24,040 nucleotides of DNA, from assembly GCF_030758955.1 (NCBI RefSeq), contig NZ_CP132360.1:428145-452184 (forward strand), in the 5' to 3' direction. Shown one piece after another: positions 1-7,954 of the stretch. A program made the translations under genes and the position numbers. The notes beneath the pieces are model-generated. The model did not search any database. It worked only from the letters and a program-made list of their open reading frames with translations, and was not told where the DNA came from. Position 1 is the first letter of the stretch. Every line of letters starts with the position of its first letter. Source of the DNA: Agrococcus beijingensis (GTDB lineage Bacteria; Actinomycetota; Actinomycetes; Actinomycetales; Microbacteriaceae).

Positions 1-1
1 C

Positions 2-583
2 GGAGGCTCCACGCCCGCTGACATCGCGGGGCGCTACGCCGACGGCGCCGACGGCTACCTCTTCGGCACCGTGCTCGAGACCGCCTCCATCGCGCTCTTC
101 CTGGTGCTGGTGGGAGGACTCTGCTCCGCGTTGCTCCGCCGCGCCGTTGAACCCGCACCCTCGCGACAGGTTCCGGTGCCGGCTGTCGTGCCCGTCGCGG
201 CACTGGGAGCGTCAGTGCTCGCCACCTGCCAGCTGCTCGGCTACGGCCTGATCGCCGTGCTCGCGCTCGGCACCGCGGAGCGCGGAGACGAAGCCGTCGT
301 GATGGCGCTGTACGACGCTTCTGCCATCGCGTTCGTCGCGAGCAACGTCGGCCTTGCGCTCCTGACGGGCGCGACCGGCCTCGGCCTCCTCTTCACGGGC
401 GCTCGCATCGCCGGGATCGGCAGCGTGCTGGTCGCCATTGTGGCCGCTGGGGCATCACTGACCTACGCGGCCGAGGGGGCATTCTCGCCGCACGGGGATC
501 TCGGCTTCACCGCGCTCATCCTGCAGCTGCTGTGGACCGTGGCCGCCGCGATCGCTCTGCTGCGCCGCTCTCGCACCGACTGA
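2..583 (+). CDS. Polytopic membrane protein, 5' truncated by window edge
   Basis: The frame is open from base 2 with no stop upstream, so the gene begins outside the window; the GTG at 71 is an internal codon that could be mistaken for a start. The visible 193 residues show about five hydrophobic segments rich in Ala, Leu and Val, separated by short loops, and end in an Arg-rich tail (LLRRSRTD). This is the pattern of an integral membrane protein with a cytoplasmic C terminus. I do not recognise the family; small DUF4386-like actinobacterial membrane proteins are one possibility, not supported by a specific motif. It converges on the M1 peptidase gene with only 17 bases between the two stop codons. 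Function unknown. Confidence 0.7.
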   Translation, partial: GGSTPADIAGRYADGADGYLFGTVLETASIALFLVLVGGLCSALLRRAVEPAPSRQVPVPAVVPVAALGASVLATCQLLGYGLIAVLALGTAERGDEAVVMALYDASAIAFVASNVGLALLTGATGLGLLFTGARIAGIGSVLVAIVAAGASLTYAAEGAFSPHGDLGFTALILQLLWTVAAAIALLRRSRTD

Positions 584-600
584 GCCGGCCCGGCGCCGCG

Positions 601-2043
601 TCAGCCCTTCCGCTTCGCCTTGCCGTCGCCGGGCAGCGGCGGCAGCGCCGTCTGCACCAGCCACGCGTCGAACAGCGCGTCGAGCGGCTGCTGCCCGATA
701 CGCGCGGCGAGCTCGCAGAAGTCGTCGGTCGTGACCGTCGCGAACGCGTGCTTCGCCGTCCACTCGTGCAGCAGCGCCCAGAAGCGCCGCTCGCCGATCG
801 TCAGCCGCAGCGCGTGCACGAGCAGCGCGCCGCGCTTGTAGATGCGGTCGTCGAACATCAGGGCCGCCCCCGGATCGCCCAGCACGATGTCCTGCGGCAG
901 CCCGGCCAGCCGCTTGTGGAACGCGCGCGCCAGCGCGTCGGCGCTCTCGCGCCCGGCCGCCTCCGACCACATCCACTCTGCGTAGCAGGCGAGCCCCTCG
1001 TTGAGCCAGATGTGCTGCCACGACTCGACGCCGACGCTGTTGCCGAACCACTGGTGGGCGAGCTCGTGCGCGACCAGCCGCTCCTCGCTGCCGTGCCCGT
1101 CGATGAGGTTGGCGCCGAAGACCGCCGCGCCCTGCGACTCGAGCGGAATCTCGAGGTCGTCGGCGGTCACGACCACCGTGTAGTCGGGGAACGGGTAGGG
1201 CCCGAACCGCTCCGAGAACAGCGCGACCATCTCGGGCAGCCGGTCGAGATCGGCCTGCACCCGCTGCTCGAGGGCGGGCGGGTAGACGATCGCGACGGGC
1301 ACGTCGCCGCCCGCGTGGACCCTCCGCACGTAGTGGCCGATCTGCACCGAGATCAGGTAGGTGGCGGCGGGCGTGGCGCACGCGAAGGTGCTGCTCGTGC
1401 GCCCCGACCTGGTCTGCTCGTCGACGAGCGCGCCGGTCGCGACGACCCGGTAGATCTGCTCGGTCGTGATGCGGATGCGGTAGGTCGCCTTGTTCGCGGG
1501 CCGGTCGTTGCAGGGGAACCACGTGGGGGCGCCGGTCGGCTGCGACGCCACGATCACCCCGTCCTCGAGCTCCTCCCAGCCGACCAGGCCCCACGCCGTG
1601 CGGCGGGGCTTGGGCGCCCCGGCGTACACCACCTCGAGGGCGAACGCCGAGCCGGCCGGCAGCGGGGCCGCCGGCTGCACCACCAGCTTGCCGCCGCGCG
1701 CGACGTGCGGCACGCGCACGCCGTCGAGCGTCACGCGGCTCGCGCGCAGCCCGACGAGGTCGAGCTCGATCGCGCTGAGGTCGACGTGGGCCCGGCCGGT
1801 GATGCGGGCCACGCCGTCGAGCCGGTTGGTGGCCATGCGGTAGTCGACGTCGAGGTCGTAGTGCGTGGCGCTCCAGCGGGCGTCGCCGGCTGCGGGCGTG
1901 TAGGGGTCGACGACCTGGCGCGGGGTGCCGCGCGCCGCCCGACTGCCGGGGCTCTGCACCGCGCCGGCGTCCTTCGCGGCGCCGCCGCCCGCGACATCAC
2001 CGGCCGCCGCCGCGCGCCGCGCCGCCTTGCCGCTCGGGCTCAT
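601..2043 (-). CDS. M1 family zinc metallopeptidase (short aminopeptidase), coupled to the NRPS
   Basis: This 480-residue protein has the gluzincin motif HELAH at residues 326-330 and the third zinc ligand E349 in WLNEG, exactly 18 residues after the second His. Family M1 enzymes use H326, H330 and E349 for zinc and E327 as the general base. The RIYKRGALL stretch supplies the usual catalytic Tyr. The exopeptidase motif GAMEN is not present; its place is taken by ESQGAAVFG, as in some actinobacterial M1 proteins. The protein ends after the catalytic domain, without the C-terminal ERAP1-like domain of long PepN. No signal peptide is seen; the N terminus is Ala/Gly/Lys-rich and the C terminus is basic. 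The ATG overlaps the TGA of the upstream NRPS-like gene (ATGA), which fixes the start and implies translational coupling. Known for Pls systems: epsilon-poly-lysine producers carry a degrading aminopeptidase; that role here is inferred. Confidence 0.9.
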   Translation of the reverse strand: MSPSGKAARRAAAAGDVAGGGAAKDAGAVQSPGSRAARGTPRQVVDPYTPAAGDARWSATHYDLDVDYRMATNRLDGVARITGRAHVDLSAIELDLVGLRASRVTLDGVRVPHVARGGKLVVQPAAPLPAGSAFALEVVYAGAPKPRRTAWGLVGWEELEDGVIVASQPTGAPTWFPCNDRPANKATYRIRITTEQIYRVVATGALVDEQTRSGRTSSTFACATPAATYLISVQIGHYVRRVHAGGDVPVAIVYPPALEQRVQADLDRLPEMVALFSERFGPYPFPDYTVVVTADDLEIPLESQGAAVFGANLIDGHGSEERLVAHELAHQWFGNSVGVESWQHIWLNEGLACYAEWMWSEAAGRESADALARAFHKRLAGLPQDIVLGDPGAALMFDDRIYKRGALLVHALRLTIGERRFWALLHEWTAKHAFATVTTDDFCELAARIGQQPLDALFDAWLVQTALPPLPGDGKAKRKG

Positions 2044-5000
2044 TCGCCGATCACCGCGTGGTAGTCGGCGAAGGTCACCTCGCGCCACGGCCCGATGGGG
2101 TTGCCGCTCCAGCGGCTGCGGTCGGGCACCAGCTCGCCCCGCATGACGAGCGACGCGGGGCCGACGGTCGCGTGCTCGCCGATGCTCGCGGCGGGCAGGA
2201 TCACGCTCTGCGGCCCGAGGGTCGCGCCGCGCTCGAGGGAGACCACGTCGATCGACATGATGCGGTCGTGGAAGAGGTGGGTCTGCACGACGCAGCCGCG
2301 GTTGACGACGGATGCGTCCCCCAGCGTCACGAGGTCGGCCTCCGGCAGCCAGTAGCTCTCGATCCAGACGCCGTGGCCGATCTTCGCGCCCAGGCTGCGC
2401 AGCCACCAGACGAGCGCCGGGGTGCCGGCGGCAGACTGGGCGAACCAGGGCGCGGCGACCATCTCGGTGAAGGTGTCGGCCACCTCGCTGCGCCACACGA
2501 ACGACGACCACAGCGGATGCTCGCCGACGCGGATGCGGCCGATCAGCGCCCACTTCGCGATCGTGCTGACGACGGCGGCGACCGCGCCGGCGGCCAGCAT
2601 CACGATGCCGCTCAGCAGCACGGCGGCCACGCCGCCCCACGCCTGCACGATCCACAGCAGGGTGAGCAGCACGCCGAGGCCGATCGCGACCGTGACGAAG
2701 ACCGGCACGATGCGGGTCAGCTCCCACAGCATGCGCGCCGCGCGCAGGTGCAGCGGCGGGCTGTAGGTGCGCGAGTCGTCGACCTCGACCGGCGTGCGGC
2801 GCAGCCGCACGGGCGGCGACCCGAGCCACGACGAGCCCTTCTTCGACTTCCGCGGCGCGGCGGAGAGCACGGCGACGAGCGAGTCGTTGGGGATCCGGTG
2901 GCCGGCGCCGGCCATGCCCGAGTTGCCGAGGAACGCCCGCTCGCCGATCTCGGCGTGGGCGATGCGCACCCAGCCTCCGCCGAGCTCGTAGCCGGCGACG
3001 AGCGTGTCGTCGGCGAGGAACGCGCCGGTGTGCACGGTGGTCATCTTGGGCACCAGCAGCACCGTCGACACCTCGGCGTCACGGCCGACGCGGGCGCCGA
3101 GCAGCCGCAGCCAGACGGGCGTGAAGAGGGATGCGTAGATGGGGAAGAGGATCGTGCGCGCGAGATCGAGCACGCGCTCGGTCGCCCACACCCGCCAGCC
3201 GTTGGCGCTGTGCACGCCGAACGTGCCCTCGGTCATGCCGATCGCCAGCAGCCGGACGGCGAGGAGGATGAGCCCGGTCAGCACGACGCCGGCCACGAGC
3301 GTCGCGGGGACGACGGCCGCGAGCATGCCGAGCGCGACCTCGCCGAGGTCGTCGGCGCTGCGGATGGCTGTGGCCACCACCCAGCCGCCGGCGAGGGATG
3401 CGACGAGGGGGATGCTCGAGAGCGCGATCGCGGACAGCCCGTAGACCCAGCTCCATCCGGTGCTGCGGACCGGACGCACCGCATCCCACCATGGCTTCGC
3501 GGCGCCGACGCGCCGGGCGGGCGAGCCGGCCCAGCGCTCGCCGGAGCGCACGCGGCCGAAGACGGCGGAGCCCGGCATGACGCGCACGTCCTTGCCGATG
3601 CGGGTGCCGGGGGCGAGCGTCGAGCGGGCGCCGACCGAGCTGCGGGCGCCGATGCGGATCGCGCCGATGCGCACGACGTCGCCGTCGATCCAGTAGCCGG
3701 TGAGGTCGACCTCGGGCTCGATCGACGCGCCCCTGCCGACCCGCAGCATGCCGGTGACGGGCGGCACCGAGTGGAGGTCGACGTCGTCGGCGATCTGCGC
3801 GCCGAGCGCGCGGGCGTAGAGCGTCACCCAGGGGGCGCCGGCGAGGCTGGCAGCGCCGGCCTGCTGCGCGACCTGCTCGGCGAGCCACAGCCGCAGGTGC
3901 ACGCTGCCGCCGCGCGGGTGGTCGCCGGCGCGCACGCCGCGCAGCAGCAGGCGCGCGGCGACGACGGCGATCGCCATGCGGCCGAACGGGGTCGCGAAGA
4001 TCGCCAGCCCCGCCACCAGCAGCCACGGGTTCGCGGTCGGCAGCGCCTCGAAGCCGGGCAGCAGCTGCAGCAGGGTGGTGGCGGTGAGCGCGGCGAGCAG
4101 CCAGCGCATGCCGCTCAGGATGAACAGCGGCACGCCCAGCAGCGTCTGCACCCACTGCATCTGCCGCGGGGTGCGCACGACCTCGTGCGTCGAGGGCGGC
4201 TCGGCGTCGACGCCGCCGGCACGGGCGGCGAGCTCCTCGGCCATGGTCGCGAGCCGCGGGTAGGCGTAGATGTCGGCGACCGTGAACTCGGGGGAGCGGC
4301 GGCGGATGCGGGTCACGAGCTGGGCGGCGGCGAGCGAGCCGCCGCCGAGGGCGAAGAAGTCGGCGTCCTCGTCGGTGGCGGGCACGCCGAGCACCGCCTG
4401 CCAGTCGGCGGCGAGCAGCGCCAGCTCGGGGTCGTCGTCGGCAGCCTCGAAGCCGGCGTCGGCGAGCGGCCAGGGCAGCGCCTTCTTGTCGACCTTGCCG
4501 GAGACACGGGTGGGCAGCTCGGACATGGGCGCCAGCAGCGGCACGATCGCAGCGGGCAGCTCGTCGCGCAGCCGCTCGTTCGCGGCCTGTCGGTCGAAGG
4601 CGGCGACGTCGCAGCCCACGTAGCCGACGAGCACCTGGTTGCCGGCCTCGGTGCGCTGCACCACGACCGCGGCGGCGTTGACGCCCGGCAGGCCGTTCAG
4701 TGCCGCCTCGATCTCGCCCAGCTCGATGCGGCGGCCGCCGACCTTCACCTGGTCGTCGGCGCGGCCGTTGAAGAACAGCCCGTCGCGGTCGAAGCGCACC
4801 AGGTCGCCCGAGCGGTAAGCGCGCTCCCAGCCGAGCGAGGGGAGCGGCGCGTACTTCTCGGCGTCCTTCGCCGGGTCGAGGTAGTGGGCGAGGCCCACGC
4901 CGCCGATGATCAGCTCGCCGACGCCGCCCTCCTCGACCGGGTCGCCGGCCTCGTCGACGACGGCGAGATCCCAGCCGTCGAGCGGCAGGCCGATGCGCAC

Positions 5001-6059
5001 CGGCTCGCCGGGCACGAGCAGCGCCGCGCAGGCGACGACGGTGGCCTCGGTGGGACCGTAGGTGTTCCACACCTCGCGGCCGTCGGTCGCCAGCCGCTCG
5101 ACGAGCTCGGGCGGGCACGCCTCGCCGCCGAAGATCAGCATGCGCACGTTCTCGAGCGACGACGCCGGCCACAGGGCCGCGAGCGTTGGCACGGTCGAGA
5201 CGATCGTGATGCCGCGCAGCGTCAGCCAGGGCCCGAGATCCATGCCGCTGCGCACGAGCGAGCGGGGCGCCGGCACGAGACAGGCGCCGTGGCCCCACGC
5301 GAGCCACATCTCCTCGCACGACGCGTCGAACGCCACCGACAGGCCCGCGAGCACGCGGTCGCCCGGGCCGATCGGCTCCTCCTGCAGGAAGATGCGCGCC
5401 TCGGCGTCGACAAAGGCGGCAGCCGAGCGGTGGCTGACGGCGACGCCCTTCGGGGTGCCGGTCGAGCCGGAGGTGAAGATGACCCAGGCGTCGTCGTCGG
5501 GCGTGGGCAGCGTGGGGATGGGCAGGCCGGCCGTGCTCGGGTGTGCCGGGGCGCCCTCGAACAGCGCCGTCTGCGCGACGGCGAGCGACGCATCCGCACT
5601 GGGGTCTGCGTTGGCATCCGCACCGTGGTCCGCACGAAGATCCGCACTGGCATTCGAACTGGGATCCGACGGCGTGTACTGCCCGTGGCCGGTGATGACG
5701 CCGCGCACGCCTGCCTCGCCGAAGACGAGCTGCGCGCGCTCCTCGGGATCGTCGGCGTCGACGGGCACGTAGGCGGCACCGGCGGCCATGATGCCGAGGA
5801 TCGCGATGTACAGCTCCCGCGTGCCCGACGGCATCCGCACCCCGACTCGGTCGCCGCGGCGCACGCCCTCGGCCGCCAGGCGCGCGGCGGTGCGCACGAC
5901 CGCGGCCATCAGCTCGCGGTAGCTGAGCGCCCCCTTGGCGTCCTCGATCGCATCGCCGTCGGGGTTCGAGAGCACGCTGTCGCGCAGCACGTCCAGCAGC
6001 GTGCGGGGCGGCGGCGCCAGGTGCCCGCGGCTCAGGACCCCTGCTGTCGTCTCGCTCAC
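2040..6059 (-). CDS. Pls/PosA-type single-module NRPS: adenylation, carrier, three membrane/hexapeptide modules
   Basis: This 1339-residue protein is about the length of the Streptomyces poly-epsilon-lysine synthetase Pls. Residues 1-530 form an adenylation domain: TSGSTG at 196-201, FDAS at 244-247, YGPTE at 334-338, YRSGDL, and the A10 lysine K522 in GKVDKK. Aligned by hand to GrsA PheA, the pocket reads D-A-E-S-I-G-T-V-V-K; Asp245 would bind the substrate amino group. A carrier domain follows with LGGGS and phosphopantetheine serine S575. From about 636 to the end, three similar modules each carry hydrophobic segments (near 640-715, 870-955, 1110-1170) followed by a left-handed beta-helix domain with hexapeptide-like repeats, the layout of the terminal domain of Pls proteins. 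No thioesterase or classical HHxxxDG condensation domain is seen. Start is GTG with a weak ribosome site; a Ser/Ala/Asp repeat lies at about 129-156. Product unknown; a cationic homopoly-amino acid is inferred. Confidence 0.9.
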   Translation of the reverse strand: MSETTAGVLSRGHLAPPPRTLLDVLRDSVLSNPDGDAIEDAKGALSYRELMAAVVRTAARLAAEGVRRGDRVGVRMPSGTRELYIAILGIMAAGAAYVPVDADDPEERAQLVFGEAGVRGVITGHGQYTPSDPSSNASADLRADHGADANADPSADASLAVAQTALFEGAPAHPSTAGLPIPTLPTPDDDAWVIFTSGSTGTPKGVAVSHRSAAAFVDAEARIFLQEEPIGPGDRVLAGLSVAFDASCEEMWLAWGHGACLVPAPRSLVRSGMDLGPWLTLRGITIVSTVPTLAALWPASSLENVRMLIFGGEACPPELVERLATDGREVWNTYGPTEATVVACAALLVPGEPVRIGLPLDGWDLAVVDEAGDPVEEGGVGELIIGGVGLAHYLDPAKDAEKYAPLPSLGWERAYRSGDLVRFDRDGLFFNGRADDQVKVGGRRIELGEIEAALNGLPGVNAAAVVVQRTEAGNQVLVGYVGCDVAAFDRQAANERLRDELPAAIVPLLAPMSELPTRVSGKVDKKALPWPLADAGFEAADDDPELALLAADWQAVLGVPATDEDADFFALGGGSLAAAQLVTRIRRRSPEFTVADIYAYPRLATMAEELAARAGGVDAEPPSTHEVVRTPRQMQWVQTLLGVPLFILSGMRWLLAALTATTLLQLLPGFEALPTANPWLLVAGLAIFATPFGRMAIAVVAARLLLRGVRAGDHPRGGSVHLRLWLAEQVAQQAGAASLAGAPWVTLYARALGAQIADDVDLHSVPPVTGMLRVGRGASIEPEVDLTGYWIDGDVVRIGAIRIGARSSVGARSTLAPGTRIGKDVRVMPGSAVFGRVRSGERWAGSPARRVGAAKPWWDAVRPVRSTGWSWVYGLSAIALSSIPLVASLAGGWVVATAIRSADDLGEVALGMLAAVVPATLVAGVVLTGLILLAVRLLAIGMTEGTFGVHSANGWRVWATERVLDLARTILFPIYASLFTPVWLRLLGARVGRDAEVSTVLLVPKMTTVHTGAFLADDTLVAGYELGGGWVRIAHAEIGERAFLGNSGMAGAGHRIPNDSLVAVLSAAPRKSKKGSSWLGSPPVRLRRTPVEVDDSRTYSPPLHLRAARMLWELTRIVPVFVTVAIGLGVLLTLLWIVQAWGGVAAVLLSGIVMLAAGAVAAVVSTIAKWALIGRIRVGEHPLWSSFVWRSEVADTFTEMVAAPWFAQSAAGTPALVWWLRSLGAKIGHGVWIESYWLPEADLVTLGDASVVNRGCVVQTHLFHDRIMSIDVVSLERGATLGPQSVILPAASIGEHATVGPASLVMRGELVPDRSRWSGNPIGPWREVTFADYHAVIGE
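5592..5675 (-). repeat. Degenerate 12-bp tandem repeat inside the NRPS adenylation domain
   Basis: Seven units of 12 bp run in register (consensus on the plus strand close to ATCCGCACTGGC), with a stronger 24-bp superperiod for the first six. In the coding frame each unit gives a tetrapeptide of type A-D-x-x, so residues about 129-156 read SDPS, SNAS, ADLR, ADHG, ADAN, ADPS, ADAS. It lies between the A2-like and A3 core motifs, in a loop position. Units are 12 bp, so gain or loss would stay in frame. Confidence 0.85.
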
Positions 6060-6116
6060 ACACGCCCCCGCACCACGGTGGCGCGCTCGGCGGCGCCACG
6101 ACCCTTCAGGCTAGCG

Positions 6117-6152
6117 CGACACCCCGCGTCGGCAGGCGAACGCGGGGTGTCG
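6117..6152 (-). terminator. 13-bp perfect hairpin between putP and the NRPS gene
   Basis: Arms CGACACCCCGCGT (6117-6129) and ACGCGGGGTGTCG (6140-6152) are perfectly complementary, with a 10-nt loop. It lies just after the putP stop codon (6176) and before the NRPS start (6059). There is no U-run on either side, which is common for actinobacterial terminators. It should separate putP transcription from the NRPS gene, so the NRPS promoter is expected between 6060 and 6116. Confidence 0.75.
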
Positions 6153-6175
6153 AGCAGACGTCGATCAGGCGGTCG

Positions 6176-7780
6176 TCAGGGCAGCTGGTTGCGGTCGGCG
6201 GCCGCCGCTGCGCTGACGTGGCCGGGCTCCGAGGTGCCCTGCGAGGCGGCGCCCTGCGAGGCGGTGCCCTGCGAGGCGGCGCCCAGGGTGACGATCTTGC
6301 CGGTGCGGGTGAACTCCTCGTCGACCTCCTCGTCGTGCTTGTGGGTCAGCATGCTGACGACCACGGCGACGAGCAGGTTGAGCAGGAAGCCGGGCAGGAT
6401 CTCGTAGAGCGTGAAGAACGGGATCTGCGTCCACTGCTCGATGGCGTCCCAGAGGAAGACGGTCGCGGCGCCCACGATCATGCCGGCGAGCGCGCCCATC
6501 GCGGTCAGGCGGCGCCAGAAGAGGCTCAGCACCACGATCGGGCCGAAGGCGGCGCCGAACCCGGCCCAGGCGAAGCCGACCAGCCCCAGGATCGTGCCGG
6601 AGCGGTCGAGCGCCATGATGCCGGCGACCACGGCGACCACCAGCACGCAGACGCGGCCGAGCACCACGAGCACGGTCTGCGACGGCGCCTTGCGGGCGAA
6701 CGCCTGGTAGAGGTCCTCGACGAGCGCCGACGAGGTGACGATCAGCTGGCTCGAGAGGGTCGACATGATGGCGGCGACGACCGCCGCGAGCACCAGGCCG
6801 GCGACGAACGGGTGCAGCAGCGCCTGCGACATCGCCAGCACGACCGTCTCGCTCGAGACCAGCGTGATGCCCTGCTGCTGCACGTAGGCGATGCCGATGA
6901 GGCCGGAGAGCACGGCGCCGACGAGGGTGATGATCATCCAGCTCATGCCGATGCGGCGGGCGGTGCGGGCGCTCTCGACCGTCCTCAGCGCCATGAAGCG
7001 CACGATGATGTGCGGCTGGCCGACGTAGCCGAGGCCCCACGCGAGCGACGAGACGATGCCGAGGATCACCAGCCCGTCGAGGTCGGCCGGGATGAGGCCG
7101 GTGAGCTCGGCGCCGGAGGCGTCGATGCCGTTCTGCACGCCCTCGAGGCCGCCGACGGTGAAGAAGGCGAGCACCGGCACGAGGATGAGCGCGAGCAGCA
7201 TCATCAGGCCCTGCACGACGTCGGTGAGCGAGGCGCCGAGGAAGCCGCCGAAGAGCGTGTAGAGCAGCGTGACGCCGCCGACGAGCACCATGCCCCAGAT
7301 GTAGTCGATCTCGAACGACGACTCGAAGAAGAGGCCGCCGGCGACCATGCCGGAGGAGACGTAGAACGTGAAGAACACCAGGATGATGACGGCGGATGCG
7401 ACCCGCAGCAGGCGGGTGCGGTCACGCAGGCGGTTCTCGAAGAAGCTCGGGATCGTGATGGAGTTCTTCGCCACCTCGGTGTAGGCGCGCAGGCGCGGGG
7501 CCACGAGCTTCCAGTTCAGGTAGGCGCCGATCGTGAGGCCGATCGCGATCCACGCCTCGATGAGACCGGCGGCGAAGATGGCGCCGGGAAGGCCCATCAG
7601 CAGCCAGCCCGACATGTCGGAGGCGCCGGCAGACAGTGCCGCGGTGAACGGGTTCAGGTCGCGGCCGGCGAGCATGTAGTCCTCGTGGCTCTTGGTCTTG
7701 CGGGCGGCGTAGATGCCGATCGCGATCATGGCTGCGAAGTAGATCGCGATCGCCAACAGCTGGAATGCAACGTCTGACAC
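6176..7780 (-). CDS. putP: PutP-type sodium/proline symporter
   Basis: This 534-residue SSS-family protein imports proline with Na+ across the cytoplasmic membrane. The PutP hallmark SDMSGWLLMGLPGA lies with S54 and D55 at the same positions as the Na+-binding Asp55 region of E. coli PutP. Further landmarks are the TM-dense body, WGLGYVGQPHIIVRFMA, and the STLSSQLIVTSSA segment that carries the Na2-site serines. About 13 transmembrane segments fit the length. The start is GTG at 7780, chosen because GAGGAG lies 8 nt upstream. The soluble C-terminal tail is unusual: it carries AASQG-type pentapeptide repeats encoded by a 15-bp tandem repeat. It is a single-gene unit, divergent from padR and closed by the 6117-6152 hairpin. 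Proline could serve as osmolyte or carbon source; no proline catabolic genes are adjacent. Confidence 0.95.
   Translation of the reverse strand: MSDVAFQLLAIAIYFAAMIAIGIYAARKTKSHEDYMLAGRDLNPFTAALSAGASDMSGWLLMGLPGAIFAAGLIEAWIAIGLTIGAYLNWKLVAPRLRAYTEVAKNSITIPSFFENRLRDRTRLLRVASAVIILVFFTFYVSSGMVAGGLFFESSFEIDYIWGMVLVGGVTLLYTLFGGFLGASLTDVVQGLMMLLALILVPVLAFFTVGGLEGVQNGIDASGAELTGLIPADLDGLVILGIVSSLAWGLGYVGQPHIIVRFMALRTVESARTARRIGMSWMIITLVGAVLSGLIGIAYVQQQGITLVSSETVVLAMSQALLHPFVAGLVLAAVVAAIMSTLSSQLIVTSSALVEDLYQAFARKAPSQTVLVVLGRVCVLVVAVVAGIMALDRSGTILGLVGFAWAGFGAAFGPIVVLSLFWRRLTAMGALAGMIVGAATVFLWDAIEQWTQIPFFTLYEILPGFLLNLLVAVVVSMLTHKHDEEVDEEFTRTGKIVTLGAASQGTASQGAASQGTSEPGHVSAAAAADRNQLP
6231..6284 (-). repeat. 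15-bp tandem repeat encoding the PutP C-terminal tail
   Basis: Units GAGGCGGYGCCCTGC on the plus strand run from 6243 as two full copies and one nearly complete copy, preceded by a shortened unit at 6231-6242. In frame they encode AASQG, TASQG, AASQG and TSEPG-like pentapeptides at the cytoplasmic tail of PutP. Confidence 0.85.
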
Positions 7781-7788
7781 GGGGGAGT

Positions 7789-7817
7789 CTCCTCGTTCGG
7801 GGTCGGCCTACACCCTA
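7789..7817 (-). promoter_or_regulatory. putP ribosome site and candidate -10
   Basis: On the minus strand GAGGAG (7789-7794) lies 8 nt before the GTG start of putP and decides that start. A TAGGGT hexamer (minus strand, 7812-7817) further upstream is a possible -10 box; no good -35 is obvious, so the promoter part is tentative. Confidence 0.45.
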
Positions 7818-7900
7818 CGCAGGGGTGGCGCACAGCGACAGCCGCGACCTGTGGCACCGAACCGGTTGGAAGGCATCCGCCCCCTATCGCTCAGCCGCTC

Positions 7901-7914
7901 GACGATATATCGTC
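7901..7914. promoter_or_regulatory. Perfect 14-nt palindrome, candidate PadR operator
   Basis: GACGATATATCGTC is a perfect palindrome 41 nt upstream of the padR start and inside the putP/padR divergent spacer. Its AT-rich core stands out in this GC-rich spacer and could overlap a -10 element. Autoregulation by the adjacent PadR is inferred from position and symmetry. Confidence 0.6.
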
Positions 7915-7954
7915 CAGGCATCGGCGATGCACGCCGAGGACGAAGGAGCGCATC

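Noticed and set aside
601..2829. Longer version of the M1 peptidase reaching into the NRPS gene
   Set aside because: The extension is a low-complexity shadow of the NRPS 3' end; the ATGA junction at 2040-2043 gives a natural start.
3079..6099. Long minus-strand frame overlapping the NRPS in another phase
   Set aside because: Arg/Ala-rich shadow of the real frame; no motifs, and it crosses the conserved adenylation and carrier motifs out of frame.
2058..6407. Very long open frame on the plus strand (about 1449 codons) opposite the NRPS gene
   Set aside because: Its product is Arg/Gly/Asp/His-rich low-complexity sequence with no family motif; it mirrors the third-position GC bias of the minus-strand NRPS, which has clear domains.
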